A stretch of DNA of 28,098 bases from JBGPYB01 sp041493035 (GCA_041493035.1 JBGPYB010000049.1:1-28098), one strand, 5' to 3'; shown: positions 15,895 to 24,041, counted from the first letter of the stretch. Notes: generated by a model not told the origin, from the letters alone. Translations and numbers: made by a program.

Positions 15895-16995
15895 TCATCG
15901 GGCAACCCGCGCCGAGCCGCCCTTCATGACCCGCTCGACCTCGGCCAGCGTGGCCATGGTCGTGTCGCCCGGTGTCGTCATCGCGAGGGCTCCGTGGGCC
16001 GCGCCGCACTCGACGGCCCACTGCGGTCCCTTGCCGGCCATCAGGCCATAGATCAGGCCGGAGGCGAAGGAATCCCCACCGCCCACGCGATCGAAGATCT
16101 CGAGGGCTTCGCGGGTGGTCGCCTCGTGGAGGTGACCCTCGTGGTAGCAGACGGCTCCCCAGTCGTTGACCGTCGCCGTGGTGGCGGTGCGCAGTGTCGT
16201 GGCCACGACGACGAAGTTGGGGAAGTCCTTCACCGCCCGCGCGATCATGCGCCGGAAGTTCGCGGGGTCGAGGGCCGAGAGGTTCTCGTCGAGGCCTTCG
16301 ACCTCGAACCCCAGCGCCGCCGTGAAGTCCTCCTCGTTGCCGAGCATCACGTCCACCAGCGGAGCCAGCTCACGATTGACCTCCTGCGCCCGCTTCTGCC
16401 CACCGATGGACTTCCAGAGCGAGGGGCGGTAGTTGAGGTCGTAGGAGACGACGGTGCCGTGTCTGCGGGCGGCTTCCATGGCTTCTTTCGCCACGAGGGG
16501 TGTGGTCTCGGACAGAGCGGCGAAGATGCCGCCGGTATGGAACCAGCGGGCCCCCTCCTTGCCGAAGATCGCCTCCCAGTCGACCTCGCTGGGCTGGAGC
16601 TGTGAGATCGCCGTGTGGCCTCGATCGGAGCAGCCGAGCGCCGCCCGAACGCCGAAGCCCCGCTCGGTGAAGTTCAGGCCGTTTCTCGCGGTGCGGCCCA
16701 CGCCGTCGTCCTTCACCCACTTGACGTGGGATTGGTCGACGCCGCCCTGGTAGATCAGGTCCTGGACGAGGCGTCCGACGGGGTTGTCGACGAGCGCCGT
16801 CACGACGGCGGTGTCCATCCCGAAGCAGCGTTTCAGGCCCCGCGCGACGTTGTACTCTCCGCCGCCTTCGAAGACCTCGAACGTGCGGGTTGTGTGGATG
16901 CGTCCGGCTCCCGGATCCAGGCGCACCATCACCTCACCCAGGCTCACGAGATCGAAGCGGCACGCCGACTTGTCCTTGACCTTCAGGTTCGCCAT
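15895..16995 (-). CDS. kdgK: 2-keto-3-deoxygluconate kinase, PfkB family
   Basis: The 366-residue sugar kinase would phosphorylate 2-keto-3-deoxygluconate to KDPG with ATP. PfkB features are the N-terminal VSLGEVMVRLDPG, the substrate region FEGGGEYNVARGLKRCFG, VSYDLNYRPSLW, and the C-terminal signature FDRVGGGDSFASGLIYGL with the catalytic Asp. The first-gene position in an operon with eda supports the KDG assignment over other PfkB sugars. The N-terminus is about 14 residues longer than the core, and the start was kept at ATG 16995 because GAGG lies close upstream. tRNA-Ser(UGA) sits just upstream in the same direction. No uxu or kdu uronate genes are nearby. Confidence 0.92.
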   Translation of the reverse strand: MANLKVKDKSACRFDLVSLGEVMVRLDPGAGRIHTTRTFEVFEGGGEYNVARGLKRCFGMDTAVVTALVDNPVGRLVQDLIYQGGVDQSHVKWVKDDGVGRTARNGLNFTERGFGVRAALGCSDRGHTAISQLQPSEVDWEAIFGKEGARWFHTGGIFAALSETTPLVAKEAMEAARRHGTVVSYDLNYRPSLWKSIGGQKRAQEVNRELAPLVDVMLGNEEDFTAALGFEVEGLDENLSALDPANFRRMIARAVKDFPNFVVVATTLRTATTATVNDWGAVCYHEGHLHEATTREALEIFDRVGGGDSFASGLIYGLMAGKGPQWAVECGAAHGALAMTTPGDTTMATLAEVERVMKGGSARVAR

Positions 16996-17051
16996 CGCCT
17001 CGATTCGCCCGAGTGTTCCCGGGCGCTTCCTGTTTGCGGGTGCGGCCGGGG

Positions 17052-17137
17052 TGGCGGAGGGCGAGGGACTCGAACCCCCAAAGGCTTTCGCCCGGAAGCT
17101 TTCAAGGCTTCTGCCTTACCAGTTAGGCTAGCCCTCC
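17052..17137 (-). tRNA. tRNA-Ser (anticodon UGA)
   Basis: The minus strand folds as a class II tRNA of 86 nt including an encoded CCA. The acceptor is GGAGGGC/GCCCTCC, the D arm GCCT/AGGC with GG in the loop, and the anticodon stem GAAGC/GCTTC with loop CTTGAAA. A 15-nt variable arm (GGGC-GAAA-GCCT) and a T loop TTCGAGT follow. The long variable arm and discriminator G73 fit serine. A GATAAT lies upstream at 17154-17149, but a -35 is not clear. Confidence 0.95.
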
Positions 17138-17217
17138 GTCGTCCGACTATTATCGCCCAACGCCACGGCAGGATCTCGCGTCGCGCGGGAAGCGGCCGAT
17201 TTCATGGAGCGTGCCTC

Positions 17218-18075
17218 ATGTCCCTCGAACAATGGGTGGCGATCATCGGAACGGTCGCGGCCCTGTGTACCACTCTGGCCTTCGTGCCCCAGATCCTCAA
17301 GACCTGGCGCACCGGCGGCCGCGACCTGTCCTACAGCATGCTCTTCGCGTATCTTGCCGGCATTCTTCTCTGGCTCGTGTACGGTTTCCTCATCTCGAGG
17401 ACGGCCGTCATCGTTGCCAACGTGGCCGCCACGATTCTCGTCTCGCTGAACCTCGGCCTGAAGAGGTGGGCCGAGAGCCGCTCTCTCGCCATCGCCAGCG
17501 AAGGGCCGGGGCGGCGGCTCCGCATCGCCGTGGACATGGACGAGGTCATCGCCGACAGCCTCGGCAAACAGGTGGACGCCTACAACGAGGCCTTCGGCGG
17601 CCGTCTGTCGCCGAGCGATCTCGAAGGGCGCCACCTCCACCACGCGGTGCCCGCCGCCCACGCCGAGAAGACCAAGGACCTGGTTTCCGACCCAGCCTTC
17701 TTCGAGGACCTGGACGTCATCGAGGGGAGCCGCGAGGTGATCCGGGAGCTCGCCCTTCGCTACGAGGTCTTCATCGTGTCGGCGGCCATGGAGGTTCCCA
17801 CGTCCTTCGCGGCGAAGTACCGTTGGCTCCGCGAGCATTTTCCCTTCATCCCCACAAGCCATCTCGTCTTCTGCGGCGACAAGAGCGTCCTCGATGTAGA
17901 CGTCCTGATCGACGACACGCCGCGGCACTTCGAGCGCTTCCGGGGCACACCGATCCTGTTCAGCGCACCCCACAACCGGCAGGAACAGAGGTATCGGCGG
18001 GTGTCGAGCTGGGACGACGTGCGGCGGATGCTCCTCGAGAGCCGGTCGGCCGACATGGAACGCGTGGTATCTTGA
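17218..18075 (+). CDS. SemiSWEET sugar transporter fused to 5'(3')-deoxyribonucleotidase (HAD)
   Basis: One 285-residue frame contains two recognisable proteins. Residues 1-85 are a complete SemiSWEET/PQ-loop unit: three membrane helices (about 6-26, 40-60, 63-81) with the FVPQILKTWRTG proline-glutamine motif. SemiSWEETs dimerise to carry sugars. Residues 101-275 are an NT5C/YorS-type HAD phosphatase that removes phosphate from (deoxy)nucleotides. Motif I is VDMDEV (Asp106, Asp108), motif II is in FIVSAAME (Ser188), and the acidic motif is VLIDDTPRHF (Asp232, Asp233). The linker (82-100) would leave the enzyme on the membrane. The start is ATG 17218, with GGAG 8 nt upstream; an ATG further up (17204) is out of frame. 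No frameshift is needed, so the fusion appears real. The stop is followed 9 bp later by the next gene. Confidence 0.88.
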   Translation: MSLEQWVAIIGTVAALCTTLAFVPQILKTWRTGGRDLSYSMLFAYLAGILLWLVYGFLISRTAVIVANVAATILVSLNLGLKRWAESRSLAIASEGPGRRLRIAVDMDEVIADSLGKQVDAYNEAFGGRLSPSDLEGRHLHHAVPAAHAEKTKDLVSDPAFFEDLDVIEGSREVIRELALRYEVFIVSAAMEVPTSFAAKYRWLREHFPFIPTSHLVFCGDKSVLDVDVLIDDTPRHFERFRGTPILFSAPHNRQEQRYRRVSSWDDVRRMLLESRSADMERVVS

Positions 18076-18084
18076 GCCGCTGAC

Positions 18085-19344
18085 ATGGCCGGAGATCCGA
18101 GAGCATCCGCGAACCTCGGCCGCGCGCCGGCGCTGGCCCTCGTCTTCCTCCTGGCGTGGGGCTCGGCGGCCTCGATCCGGGCCGGCGACGTTGCCGCGGC
18201 CCCGACCTTCGACGCCGACGTGGCCTTCCTCGAGGCCCACGCTCCCGTGCGGATCCTGACGGCGTCCTCGGGGGCCCGGGTGGCCGTGTCGGCCGTCTAT
18301 CAGGGACGGGTGATGACGAGCGCGGTCGAAGCCGCGGGCGCGAGCCTCGGGTGGATCAACCGCGCCTTCATCAGCGCCGGCAAGACCGGGACTGCGTTCG
18401 ACAACTACGGCGGAGAAGACCGGTTCTGGCTTGGCCCCGAAGGGGGACAGTACGGCCTCTACTTCCCGCCCGGCAAGCCGTTCGCGTTCTCCGAATGGCA
18501 GACGCCCCACGCCCTTCAGGAGGGCGCCTGGGACGTGAAGGACGCCGCCGGAGACCACGTCACGTTCACGCGTGCCCTGGCGGTCACGAACCACTCCGGG
18601 GTTCGATTCACTCTCGACGTCGAGCGCCTCGTCCGGCTCCTGCCTGACGCCGAAGTGGCCTCGCGCCTCGGAGTTGACATCTCTGCGGCGAAGGGCGGCG
18701 CCAAGTGGGTCGCTTTCGAGACGGTCAACCGGATCACCAATCGCGGTCCTGAAGCCTGGACGAAGGACCGGGGCCTTCTCTCGATCTGGGTCCTCGCCAT
18801 GTACGCGCCGTCTCCTGACGCCCACGTCCTCATTCCCTTCGACCGCCAGGCCGCGGGCACCATCGTCCACGATGCCTACTTCGGGAAGGTCCCGCCGGAC
18901 CGTCTCGCCGTGCGCGAGAAGGAGGGATATCTCGTCTTCAAGTGCGATGGTGTGCAGCGGGGGAAAATCGGACTGCCGCCGTCTCGTGGGCGCGGAGTGT
19001 TGGGCAGCTACAGCGTGTCGGCGCGGCTCCTCACCCTGGTCCACTACGACAAGCCGACGGCGATCGACTACGTGAACAGCATGTGGGAAGTGCAGAAGGC
19101 GCCCTACGCCGGCGACGTGGTGAACAGCTACAACGACGGCTCGCCAGGGCCCGGCCTCCCTCCGCTCGGTGGTTTCTACGAGCTGGAGACCAGCTCCCCA
19201 GCCGCCGCCCTTCGCCCCGGCGAGTCTCTGGTCCATGCGCACCAGACGTTCCACTTCGTCGGCGATAGGCCGGTGCTGGACGGGATCGCCATGAAAGTGC
19301 TCGGGGTGAGCGCCACACGGATCGCCGAAGGTGTGGGCCGGTAG
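18085..19344 (+). CDS. Secreted mutarotase-like protein (resembles DUF6786)
   Basis: The 419-residue protein has a long N-terminal region with a hydrophobic stretch (ALALVFLLAWGSAASIRAG) and so is probably exported. The body is beta-rich, with DNYGGEDRFWLGPEGGQYGLYFPPG, FSEWQTPHALQEGAWDV, GFYELETSSPAAALRPGES and HAHQTFHFVGD. These fit the galactose-mutarotase-like fold and a family I recall as DUF6786, common in Bacteroidota and Acidobacteriota. The function is unknown; a carbohydrate ligand is plausible from the fold, and no catalytic His/Glu pair was confirmed. The start ATG lies 9 bp after the transporter-nucleotidase stop with no strong ribosome site, so the two may be co-transcribed. If so, a sugar theme would link them, which is inference only. 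Confidence 0.65.
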   Translation: MAGDPRASANLGRAPALALVFLLAWGSAASIRAGDVAAAPTFDADVAFLEAHAPVRILTASSGARVAVSAVYQGRVMTSAVEAAGASLGWINRAFISAGKTGTAFDNYGGEDRFWLGPEGGQYGLYFPPGKPFAFSEWQTPHALQEGAWDVKDAAGDHVTFTRALAVTNHSGVRFTLDVERLVRLLPDAEVASRLGVDISAAKGGAKWVAFETVNRITNRGPEAWTKDRGLLSIWVLAMYAPSPDAHVLIPFDRQAAGTIVHDAYFGKVPPDRLAVREKEGYLVFKCDGVQRGKIGLPPSRGRGVLGSYSVSARLLTLVHYDKPTAIDYVNSMWEVQKAPYAGDVVNSYNDGSPGPGLPPLGGFYELETSSPAAALRPGESLVHAHQTFHFVGDRPVLDGIAMKVLGVSATRIAEGVGR

Positions 19345-19363
19345 TAACCTGGAGGAGCGTCGA

Positions 19364-19759
19364 TCAGCCAAAGGGGTTGAGCACGGTGACGCCACAGCCC
19401 TCGAAGTCATCCTCATTGCGGGTGACGAGGGTCAAGCGATGCGCCAGCGCCGTGGCCGCGATCAGCATGTCCGCTTGAGACCGCGTCTCGCCCTTGGCGC
19501 GGAAGCGGCCGCGCAGGTTGCCAGCTCGGCGGGCGATGTCGTCGGTGACGGGAAGAACGCGGCACTGTTCGGTGAGGAACTTCTCGAACCAGGACCTTAT
19601 CCTCTCATTGGGCGTCCACGACAAGCCGTAATGGATCTCTTCGAGAGTGACGACGCTGAGGTTCAGCCCGGCGACTTGGTCGGCCCAGACCGTCACGCCA
19701 CGGTTCGGTCGGGGCCGTGCCAGCTCGCCGAGGATGTTGGTGTCCGCGAGAAAGGTCAC
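19364..19759 (-). CDS. vapC: VapC-family PIN-domain toxin
   Basis: The 131-residue PIN ribonuclease has the full set of acidic residues for metal binding: Asp6 (FLADTNILGEL), Glu41 (VTLEEIHYGL), Asp97 (RSQADMLIAATAL) and Asp117/118 (VTRNEDDF). Such toxins cut tRNA or other RNA when their antitoxin is lost. The start is GTG 19759, which overlaps the antitoxin stop (GTGA), so the two are translationally coupled with the antitoxin first. The sequence is intact with no missing motif. Its 3' end faces the DUF6786-like gene across 19 bp. Confidence 0.94.
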   Translation of the reverse strand: MTFLADTNILGELARPRPNRGVTVWADQVAGLNLSVVTLEEIHYGLSWTPNERIRSWFEKFLTEQCRVLPVTDDIARRAGNLRGRFRAKGETRSQADMLIAATALAHRLTLVTRNEDDFEGCGVTVLNPFG

Positions 19760-20034
19760 CTGAGCGCCTTGGAGAAGGCGTTCCGCCTGTCCTTGCGCCT
19801 CGGGACCGCGAGCACGTAACCCGAGCCTCTTGCGAGGGAACGGAGCTCGGCGAAGGCGGCGCCCACAGTTCGGGCATGGCGCTCGGCCTGCCAGGCTCTG
19901 AACTCCTCGAACGTCTCTCCGGCCACCACGACCGCTACCGGTCGCGAGCGACTGTAGATCGTCTGTGGCTCCTGGGCGGCGTTCCTCAGGACTTCGGAGA
20001 GCCGCTGCTTGGCTTCGGCCACGTTCCACATCAT
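19756..20034 (-). CDS. Phd/YefM-family antitoxin
   Basis: The 92-residue partner of the PIN toxin has an N-terminal Phd/YefM DNA-binding domain (WNVAEAKQRLSEVLRNA, QTIYSRSRPVAVVVAG, FEEFRAW). It is followed by a variable toxin-binding tail rich in basic residues. It should neutralise VapC and repress its own promoter. The start is ATG 20034, preceded by GGAGG with a 5-nt gap. An in-frame ATG at 20055 lies upstream of that ribosome site and would also be close to the transcription start. A good promoter and inverted repeats lie upstream. Confidence 0.92.
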   Translation of the reverse strand: MMWNVAEAKQRLSEVLRNAAQEPQTIYSRSRPVAVVVAGETFEEFRAWQAERHARTVGAAFAELRSLARGSGYVLAVPRRKDRRNAFSKALR

Positions 20035-20049
20035 TCGAGCCTCCGTTAT

Positions 20050-20070
20050 GTCCATTAATAAGGTCCATTA
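20050..20070. repeat. Direct repeat GTCCATTA in the TA leader
   Basis: GTCCATTA occurs at 20050-20057 and 20063-20070, 13 bp apart (just over one helical turn) and on the same face as the promoter. It may be a second antitoxin binding site. Confidence 0.45.
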
Positions 20071-20096
20071 TAGACGTCTCATAAGGCTATAATCAA
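20067..20096 (-). promoter_or_regulatory. Promoter and operator of the toxin-antitoxin operon
   Basis: On the minus strand, TTGATT (20096-20091), an 18-nt spacer and a perfect TATAAT (20072-20067) form the promoter. An inverted repeat ATTATAG-N13-CTATAAT (20067-20073, 20087-20093) covers it, and the palindrome AGACGTCT lies within (20072-20079). This arrangement is typical of an autorepressed TA operon. The region is strikingly AT-rich for this window. Confidence 0.75.
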
Positions 20097-20223
20097 GACG
20101 GGACCGGAGGCGAGCGGACTCCACGAAGCACCGCACCGCGACGTCGTGGTATCCTTTCGCGGGTCGCTCCTCGTGGTCGCCAGTTGGTTCCCACGGCCCG
20201 CAAGGGCGCCCGTAAGTCGTTGC

Positions 20224-20316
<93 letters not shown>

Positions 20317-20367
20317 GTCGACGCCACTCGACAGGGACAGGAGAACCCTGTTAGTTTCGTCCTCACC

Positions 20368-21282
20368 GTGGCTCCCAAGGACGCTCAGCCCGACCGGCGC
20401 ACCATCCTCGTCCTTCTTCCCGGGGACCCGGCCAGCGATCAGACGGACCACTATCAGGTCCTGCAAGCGGAGAAGGCCGCGGACGAAGGCAAGAAGGCCG
20501 GAGTCACTGTCGAGGTCTTGTTCGCTCCGGGATTCGACCATCTGCGAACTTTGCGAAAGCGCCTCGGCGATCCGAAGGCGCCCCGTATCGATGCCGTCGT
20601 CACTGAACCGGTCAGCCTGTCGACGATGGATCTGATCCTTCGCGACCTGAAGGGCAAGGCCGGTCTCGTCCTTCTCAACATCTGGGGGCCGTCGGTGGAG
20701 GACCAGGCGCGGAGCTGGGGGAGCGCTTTTCCCATCGGCACCGTCAGCACGGATCACGTCAAGATCGGCGCACTCCAGGGGCGTCAGATTGCCCAGCACG
20801 TTCCAGAGGGCGGGCGTGTTCTCTGCGTGACCGGGCCGTCTCGCGCCTCGGCGGCCCAGCAGCGCCTCGAGGGGGTCAGGTCGGCTCTTCGGCCCGACAT
20901 ACAGCTACTCCACACCGGGGCCGGAGACTGGAACGAAGCCGACGGCATCGTGGCCTTCAATAGCTGGTACGGCGTCTTCAAGGCGCGCACCGACGTCATC
21001 CACGTCGTGGCGGCTCAGAGCGACGAGCTGGCCATGGGATCTCTCCGCGCGGCGCGGGCCGTGGCGAATACGGGCCATCGGGAAATGCTCTTGAAGGCTC
21101 GCTTCCTGGGCGTCGACGCCTGTCCCGGCTTCGGCAAGAAGCTGGTCGACGAGGGGACGCTCACCGGGAGCGTGGCGACACCCGCCAATACAGACCTGGC
21201 CATCCGCCACCTCGTGCGTTTCTGGACGGACGGCACTCCCGTGCCGCTCAGGAGCTTCAGCGAAGCCAAGACGTACCCGTAG
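20368..21282 (+). CDS. Periplasmic-binding-protein-fold sugar-binding domain protein without signal peptide
   Basis: The 304-residue product has the type I periplasmic binding protein fold (Peripla_BP_4, ribose/LacI-like). Marks include ILVLLPGDPASDQTDHYQVLQ, DAVVTEPVSLSTMD, a hinge stretch VSTDHVKIGALQGRQIA, VLCVTGPSRASAAQQRLEG, and a C-terminal lobe with FLGVDACPGFGKKLVDEGTLTGSV. These domains bind sugars or similar small ligands. The N-terminus (VAPKDAQPDRRT) has no signal peptide or lipobox, there is no membrane helix or HTH, and no ABC transporter genes are adjacent. It is therefore probably cytosolic, or its true start is upstream. GTG 20368 is the best start, but it has no good ribosome site; AGGAGAA lies 24 nt upstream. 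Confidence 0.75.
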   Translation: MAPKDAQPDRRTILVLLPGDPASDQTDHYQVLQAEKAADEGKKAGVTVEVLFAPGFDHLRTLRKRLGDPKAPRIDAVVTEPVSLSTMDLILRDLKGKAGLVLLNIWGPSVEDQARSWGSAFPIGTVSTDHVKIGALQGRQIAQHVPEGGRVLCVTGPSRASAAQQRLEGVRSALRPDIQLLHTGAGDWNEADGIVAFNSWYGVFKARTDVIHVVAAQSDELAMGSLRAARAVANTGHREMLLKARFLGVDACPGFGKKLVDEGTLTGSVATPANTDLAIRHLVRFWTDGTPVPLRSFSEAKTYP

Positions 21283-21312
21283 GGGACAGGGGTCCTAAGC
21301 CACGGAGGTGGC

Positions 21313-22713
21313 ATGCGGCGTTTGATCGGTCTTGCCCTGGCGGCAGGCCTCTCGCTCACGGTCGCGTCGGCGGCCCAGTCTCAGGCGACGACCTACGAGG
21401 ATCTGGCCGTCGACCTCCTGCGTCAGTACCTGAGGATAGACACCACCAACCCGCCGGGAAACGAGCTGAAGACGGCGCTCTTCTTGAAGGGCGTTCTCGA
21501 GAAGGAGGGGATTCCGGTCGAGATCGACGAGTTCGCGCCAGGACGGGCGAACCTACTCGCCACCCTCAAGGGAGACGGCTCGAGGCGTCCTCTCCTCGTG
21601 GCCAACCACATGGACGTGGTGCCCGCCGACGCGTCGCGATGGAGCGTTCCCCCGTTCTCGGCTGAGGTCAAGAACGGCTCGATTTATGGCCGCGGGGCCG
21701 TGGACATGAAATCCGAGGGGATCGTGCAACTCGTGGCGCTCATCCGCTTGAAGCGGGAGAACGTCCCCTTGGCCCGGGACGTCTTCTTTCTCGCCACGGC
21801 CGACGAAGAAGTGGACTTCGCGGGGGCCGAGAGAGCGCTGTCTCCGGAAGGATTCGGCGGACGCCTCCGCGCGGCGGAGTACGCGATCATGGAAGGGGGA
21901 GAGAACCGCCTCGACCCACAGAGGAAGCCTCTCTACTTCGGCGTCCGCACTGCCTTGAAGGCCGCGTTCTGGCTCAAGCTCTCCACCACCGGCCGCCCCG
22001 GCCACGGTTCGCGTCCTCTCGCGGACTCGGCTCTCAACCGGCTCGTGGCGGCCCTCGACAAAATTCGCCTCCATTCGACCTCGGTGCGCGTCGTCCCGAC
22101 CGTCGAGCGCTTTCTCCGCGATCAGGCGGCCCTCGTGGGGGAGCCACGCAGGAGCTGGTATCGGGACATCCGCAAGGCGCTTGGCGATCCGGCGACCGCT
22201 CAGGCCATCGAGAAGGACGACGAGACGGTGGCGGCGCAGCTCCGGGACACGATCTCGATCACGGTTGTCCGCGCGGGCTACCAGACGAACGTGATTCCCG
22301 GAACGGCCGAGGCCGAGTTGGACGTCCGTCTCCTGCCGGGATCGGAGCGGGAGGCGTTTCTCGAGGAGATCCGGCGGGTCATCGCCGATCCGAGCGTCGA
22401 GGTGAAGCCCCTTCAGGAGACCTTCCACCCTGCCAGTGAGAGCGCCACGGATACGCCCCTCTTCCATGCCATCGAACGCGTCATCGGCCGGCGCTATGCC
22501 GGCATTCCCGTGACGACGCTCATGGGCACCGGGGCCACGGAGAGCGCAGTCACCCGCCCGCTGGGCATCACGTCCTACGGCTTTACCTCTCTCCTCCTCA
22601 CCCATGAGGAGGACTCGACACAGCACTCCGACGACGAACGCCTGGACGAGTCGGCCTTCCGCTCCGCCCAAGCACTCTTCTACGACGTCCTCGCCGACAC
22701 ATGCCGGCGCTGA
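21313..22713 (+). CDS. Secreted M20-family metallopeptidase
   Basis: The 466-residue exported hydrolase has a signal peptide (MRRLIGLALAAGLSLTVASA). M20/M28-type dinuclear zinc ligands and catalytic residues are visible: His99 and Asp101 (VANHMDVVP), the bridging Asp131 (GRGAVDMKS), the catalytic Glu pair Glu165-Glu166 (ATADEEVDF), Glu194 (IMEGGEN) and a late His in TQHSDDERL. The insert with RPGHGSRPLADSAL is the dimerisation/lid domain. It probably removes residues from peptides or acyl amino acids in the periplasm; the substrate is unknown. The start ATG follows GGAGG (21303-21307). The 3' end overlaps the next gene by 13 bp. Confidence 0.93.
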   Translation: MRRLIGLALAAGLSLTVASAAQSQATTYEDLAVDLLRQYLRIDTTNPPGNELKTALFLKGVLEKEGIPVEIDEFAPGRANLLATLKGDGSRRPLLVANHMDVVPADASRWSVPPFSAEVKNGSIYGRGAVDMKSEGIVQLVALIRLKRENVPLARDVFFLATADEEVDFAGAERALSPEGFGGRLRAAEYAIMEGGENRLDPQRKPLYFGVRTALKAAFWLKLSTTGRPGHGSRPLADSALNRLVAALDKIRLHSTSVRVVPTVERFLRDQAALVGEPRRSWYRDIRKALGDPATAQAIEKDDETVAAQLRDTISITVVRAGYQTNVIPGTAEAELDVRLLPGSEREAFLEEIRRVIADPSVEVKPLQETFHPASESATDTPLFHAIERVIGRRYAGIPVTTLMGTGATESAVTRPLGITSYGFTSLLLTHEEDSTQHSDDERLDESAFRSAQALFYDVLADTCRR

Positions 22714-23222
22714 GCCTGCTCCTGCTACAGGCTTCAATGGCCGCAACGATCCCGCTAGAGCCGGGTCACTTCTGGGAGTACCGGGAGTCCTACACCGAGG
22801 AGCTGAACGGCGTCCTTTCCACGACCGACGAGATCACGCGCTTCGAGGTCCGCGGAACCCGGGGACACCTGTCCCTGCGCCAAACAGGCGGCGCCGATCC
22901 GTCGTCGGGGCCCATCGAGGAAGGGGCGGGCTGGATCCGCCTCGGCGCGTGGACCGGCGAGGAGCCGCTCCCCGTTCCTCTCGACATCGGCAGCGTCGGC
23001 CCGTCGCCGGAAGCGGGCGGGCGCGGTTGGACCGTCGAGGCCGAAGAGGAAGTCGCGGTGCCCGCGGGTCGGTTCAAGGCCCTTCGCTGCGCCCTTCGGA
23101 CGTGGCGCAGCGTTTCCATCTTGTGGATTGCGCCCGAGCTGGGCGTGGTGCGCGAGATCCAGGGAGCCCCGGGGCAGCACCCCGAGATCGAGCGCGTTCT
23201 GATCCGGAGCGGCGGACCCTAG
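22701..23222 (+). CDS. Hypothetical exported beta-rich protein
   Basis: The 173-residue protein begins with a hydrophobic stretch that may be a weak signal peptide (MPALSLLLLQASMAA). It continues with a beta-strand-rich body: GHFWEYRESYTEELNG, WTVEAEEEVAVPAGRFKALRCALRT and ILWIAPELGVVREI. The VPAGRFKALR...APELGVVREI pattern recalls DUF3108/TapB-type secreted proteins, but I do not name the family with confidence. It starts inside the M20 gene (13 bp overlap), so it is translated with it. Its TAG stop is inside a CTAG shared with the convergent gene. The function is unknown. Confidence 0.7.
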   Translation: MPALSLLLLQASMAATIPLEPGHFWEYRESYTEELNGVLSTTDEITRFEVRGTRGHLSLRQTGGADPSSGPIEEGAGWIRLGAWTGEEPLPVPLDIGSVGPSPEAGGRGWTVEAEEEVAVPAGRFKALRCALRTWRSVSILWIAPELGVVREIQGAPGQHPEIERVLIRSGGP

Positions 23223-23881
23223 GCGACGTTCCGCCGAACGGCCGTGAGGGAGCCCAGGAGGACCCGCAAGCTCCGCAGCAGTTCGTCTGTCAGCGTCATG
23301 ATGTCGCGGTGGATCGACTGGATTCGCCGCCACTCGGCCGCGCTCCACGACCCTCGACGGATCATCCGTTCGCTGTCGCGCAGGAGGTAGCGCACCGCCA
23401 GGCCGTAGCCGTGGCCGAGGAGATAGACGCGGACCCTGAACCGCTCCGACGTCGAGACGAGGATGGCGTCCAGGATGCGGCTCGCCCCGACGAGGGCGAC
23501 GAGAGGAAGGAGCCGAAAGGCCATGGGACGAAGCGATGGCACGGGGGCAATGGCCTCGGCGGCTCGGGAAAAAGTCGCCATCGCCGCGAGCAGACGAAGC
23601 ATGCCCGGAGCGGCCCGCTCCACCAGGCCGTGCCCGGCGTCGACAGCACGAAGGGCGTCGTCGCGGCGGCCCCGCTCCCGGAGGGCAAAAGCCTCCGTGT
23701 AGGTGAGAACGGCCAGGTCCAGATCCCCCTCCACGCGCCCCACCAGCGAGCGGTAGAGGTTTTCTCCCCGGGGCGTCAGGCGACATTCCCACTCACGGTG
23801 GGCCACGCGGTCCTGCCTTCTGCCGACGAAGACCAGGACCGGGAGGCTTCCGACGGCGGAAACACCGATCAGCCACCACAT
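23219..23881 (-). CDS. Hypothetical membrane-anchored helical protein
   Basis: I do not recognise this 220-residue protein. An N-terminal membrane helix (MWWLIGVSAVGSLPVLVFVG) is followed by Arg-rich soluble sequence with a TPR-like stretch (LAVLTYTEAFALRERGRRDDALRAVDAGHGL). A second hydrophobic segment lies near 125-145 (LLPLVALVGASRILDAILV) and the C-terminal part is helical. The ATG start has GAGGA about 9 nt upstream. It ends in the CTAG shared with the upstream convergent gene and is divergent from the GAF-Fis regulator. Confidence 0.65.
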   Translation of the reverse strand: MWWLIGVSAVGSLPVLVFVGRRQDRVAHREWECRLTPRGENLYRSLVGRVEGDLDLAVLTYTEAFALRERGRRDDALRAVDAGHGLVERAAPGMLRLLAAMATFSRAAEAIAPVPSLRPMAFRLLPLVALVGASRILDAILVSTSERFRVRVYLLGHGYGLAVRYLLRDSERMIRRGSWSAAEWRRIQSIHRDIMTLTDELLRSLRVLLGSLTAVRRNVA

Positions 23882-23985
23882 GTGTATGGGTCCTCAGAGT
23901 GCCAGAACGAAAGAGCGAGTGAAAGCGAACAAGAAAAATAGGTCTCGGCCGCTCCGAGACGTTCAACTATCGGACGATCTTCGGA

Positions 23986-24014
23986 TTGAGATCCTCCGAA
24001 AGAGGGACTATGAT
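23986..24014 (+). promoter_or_regulatory. Sigma70-type promoter for the GAF-Fis/gltX operon
   Basis: TTGAGA (23986-23991), exactly 17 nt, and TATGAT (24009-24014) match consensus at 5/6 and 5/6. Transcription would start near 24021, followed by AGGAGG (24028-24033) 8 nt before the GTG at 24042. This fixes the regulator's start well inside a longer open frame. Confidence 0.75.
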
Positions 24015-24041
24015 CCAAAAGGGGAAGAGGAGGTACATTCT

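Noticed and set aside
23880..24041. In-frame N-terminal extension of the GAF-Fis regulator from ATG 23880
   Set aside because: A TTGAGA-N17-TATGAT promoter and an AGGAGG site lie inside this stretch, so it is most likely untranscribed leader.
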